Of a stretch of DNA of 64,000 nt, positions 63,876 to 64,000 are shown in pieces. The stretch is taken from positions 118,018 to 182,017 of the forward strand of contig NZ_LGAP01000012.1 in assembly GCF_001270265.1 (NCBI RefSeq). Reading direction: 5' to 3'. The translations under genes were made by a program, and so were the position numbers. Source of the DNA: Ensifer adhaerens. Lineage in GTDB: Bacteria; Pseudomonadota; Alphaproteobacteria; Rhizobiales; Rhizobiaceae. Under the pieces are notes generated by a model. The model did not search any database, was not told the origin of the DNA, and was given only the letters and a program-made list of their open reading frames with translations. Numbering within the stretch: the first letter of the stretch is position 1; every line of letters starts with the position of its first letter.

Positions 63876-64000
63876 GGTCGTGTGGACTCTTGGGATTTCC
63901 AAGGGTGAGCAAATCAGATTCAAGACTGTCTTTTGGAGGCAGTCATGGGTGTTTTGGATCGTCTGATCCTTCGGGACGAGCAGTGGGAGCGGATATCGCA
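63876..64000 (+). mobile_element. Left end of an IS5-family insertion sequence (cut by window edge)
   Basis: The left end appears to lie just after a TA at 63874-63875, a usual target for the IS5/IS427 group. A terminal segment GGTCGTGTGGACTC is followed 69 bases later by the transposase ATG with GGAGG upstream. The right end lies outside the window, so inverted repeats and target duplication could not be checked. Confidence 0.6.
63945..64000 (+). CDS. IS5-family transposase, N-terminal fragment (partial at window edge)
   Basis: The first 18 codons read MGVLDRLILRDEQWERIS, matching by recall the start of rhizobial IS5-group transposases (M.VLDRL.LRD.QW.R). TTGGAGGCAG precedes the ATG. The rest of the gene, including the DDE catalytic residues, lies beyond the window. 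Whether it is intact is unknown. Confidence 0.7.
   Translation, partial: MGVLDRLILRDEQWERIS

Overview
The window reads as a stretch of a secondary replicon (chromid or megaplasmid) of a Rhizobiales bacterium, most likely Sinorhizobium/Ensifer. The basis is high-GC alphaproteobacterial coding style, dense ABC-transporter and catabolic gene content, the dctA / dctBD cluster followed directly by thiC (from memory this order also occurs on S. meliloti pSymB), and rhizobial intergenic palindromes. I saw no rRNA, tRNA, CRISPR array, phage, conjugation or replication genes. The only mobile element is a partial IS at the right edge.

Layout. (1) 0.2-8.6 kb: an SfnB/DszC-like flavin monooxygenase, an Rrf2 regulator with four cysteines, and a ribose-type ABC transporter with two paralogous binding proteins of equal length on either side of its ATPase and permease; a terminator then separates an LVIVD-repeat protein. 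This looks like an uptake and oxidation locus for an unknown, possibly organosulfur, compound. (2) 8.6-14.4 kb: complete urea transporter operon urtABCDE. (3) 14.4-16.8 kb: patchy zone with a gene remnant, a GST, a small membrane protein and an OsmC protein. (4) 16.9-21.2 kb: a very large hybrid kinase whose N-terminus is an NCS1-type permease followed by an eight-cysteine cluster, overlapping a LuxR-type response regulator. It is the most unusual signalling pair in the window and a candidate regulator of urt.

(5) 21.9-33.1 kb: sugar and sugar-acid catabolism: two FadR-type regulators, a DHDPS-family enzyme, an IlvD/EDD dehydratase, an SDR, galactonate dehydratase dgoD, and divergent araFGH plus an aldose epimerase. 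Together these import arabinose/galactose-type sugars and convert the aldonates to 2-keto-3-deoxy acids. (6) 33.2-34.6 kb: GST and WYL regulator. (7) 34.8-39.5 kb: dctA with a perfect sigma-54 promoter and two upstream palindromes, divergent from dctBD. (8) 39.6-42.0 kb: TPP riboswitch and thiC, without thiOSGE, followed by a cluster of palindromic repeats.

(9) 42.0-46.3 kb: translationally coupled dpaL and two M20 hydrolases with a divergent Lrp regulator (amino-acid or acyl-amino-acid breakdown). (10) 46.3-49.2 kb: ECF sigma/anti-sigma pair and a divergent secreted subtilisin. (11) 49.4-52.9 kb: glycerate kinase, a DASS-type anion transporter, and an FMN split-barrel protein behind an FNR/FixK-like box. 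(12) 53.0-59.9 kb: a complete sugar ABC operon with LacI regulator and Gfo/Idh/MocA dehydrogenase and a clear LacI-type operator. (13) 60.4-63.9 kb: DUF3100 membrane protein, small membrane partner, M20 amidohydrolase and LysR regulator, abutted by the IS.

A recurring design is an intercistronic hairpin just after a binding-protein gene (urtA/urtB, araF/araG, and the 58.8-kb operon), which probably sets binding protein above permease expression. Many genes within operons are joined by ATGA stop-start overlaps. Starts were chosen from Shine-Dalgarno spacing and family length; several are shorter than the maximal open frame.
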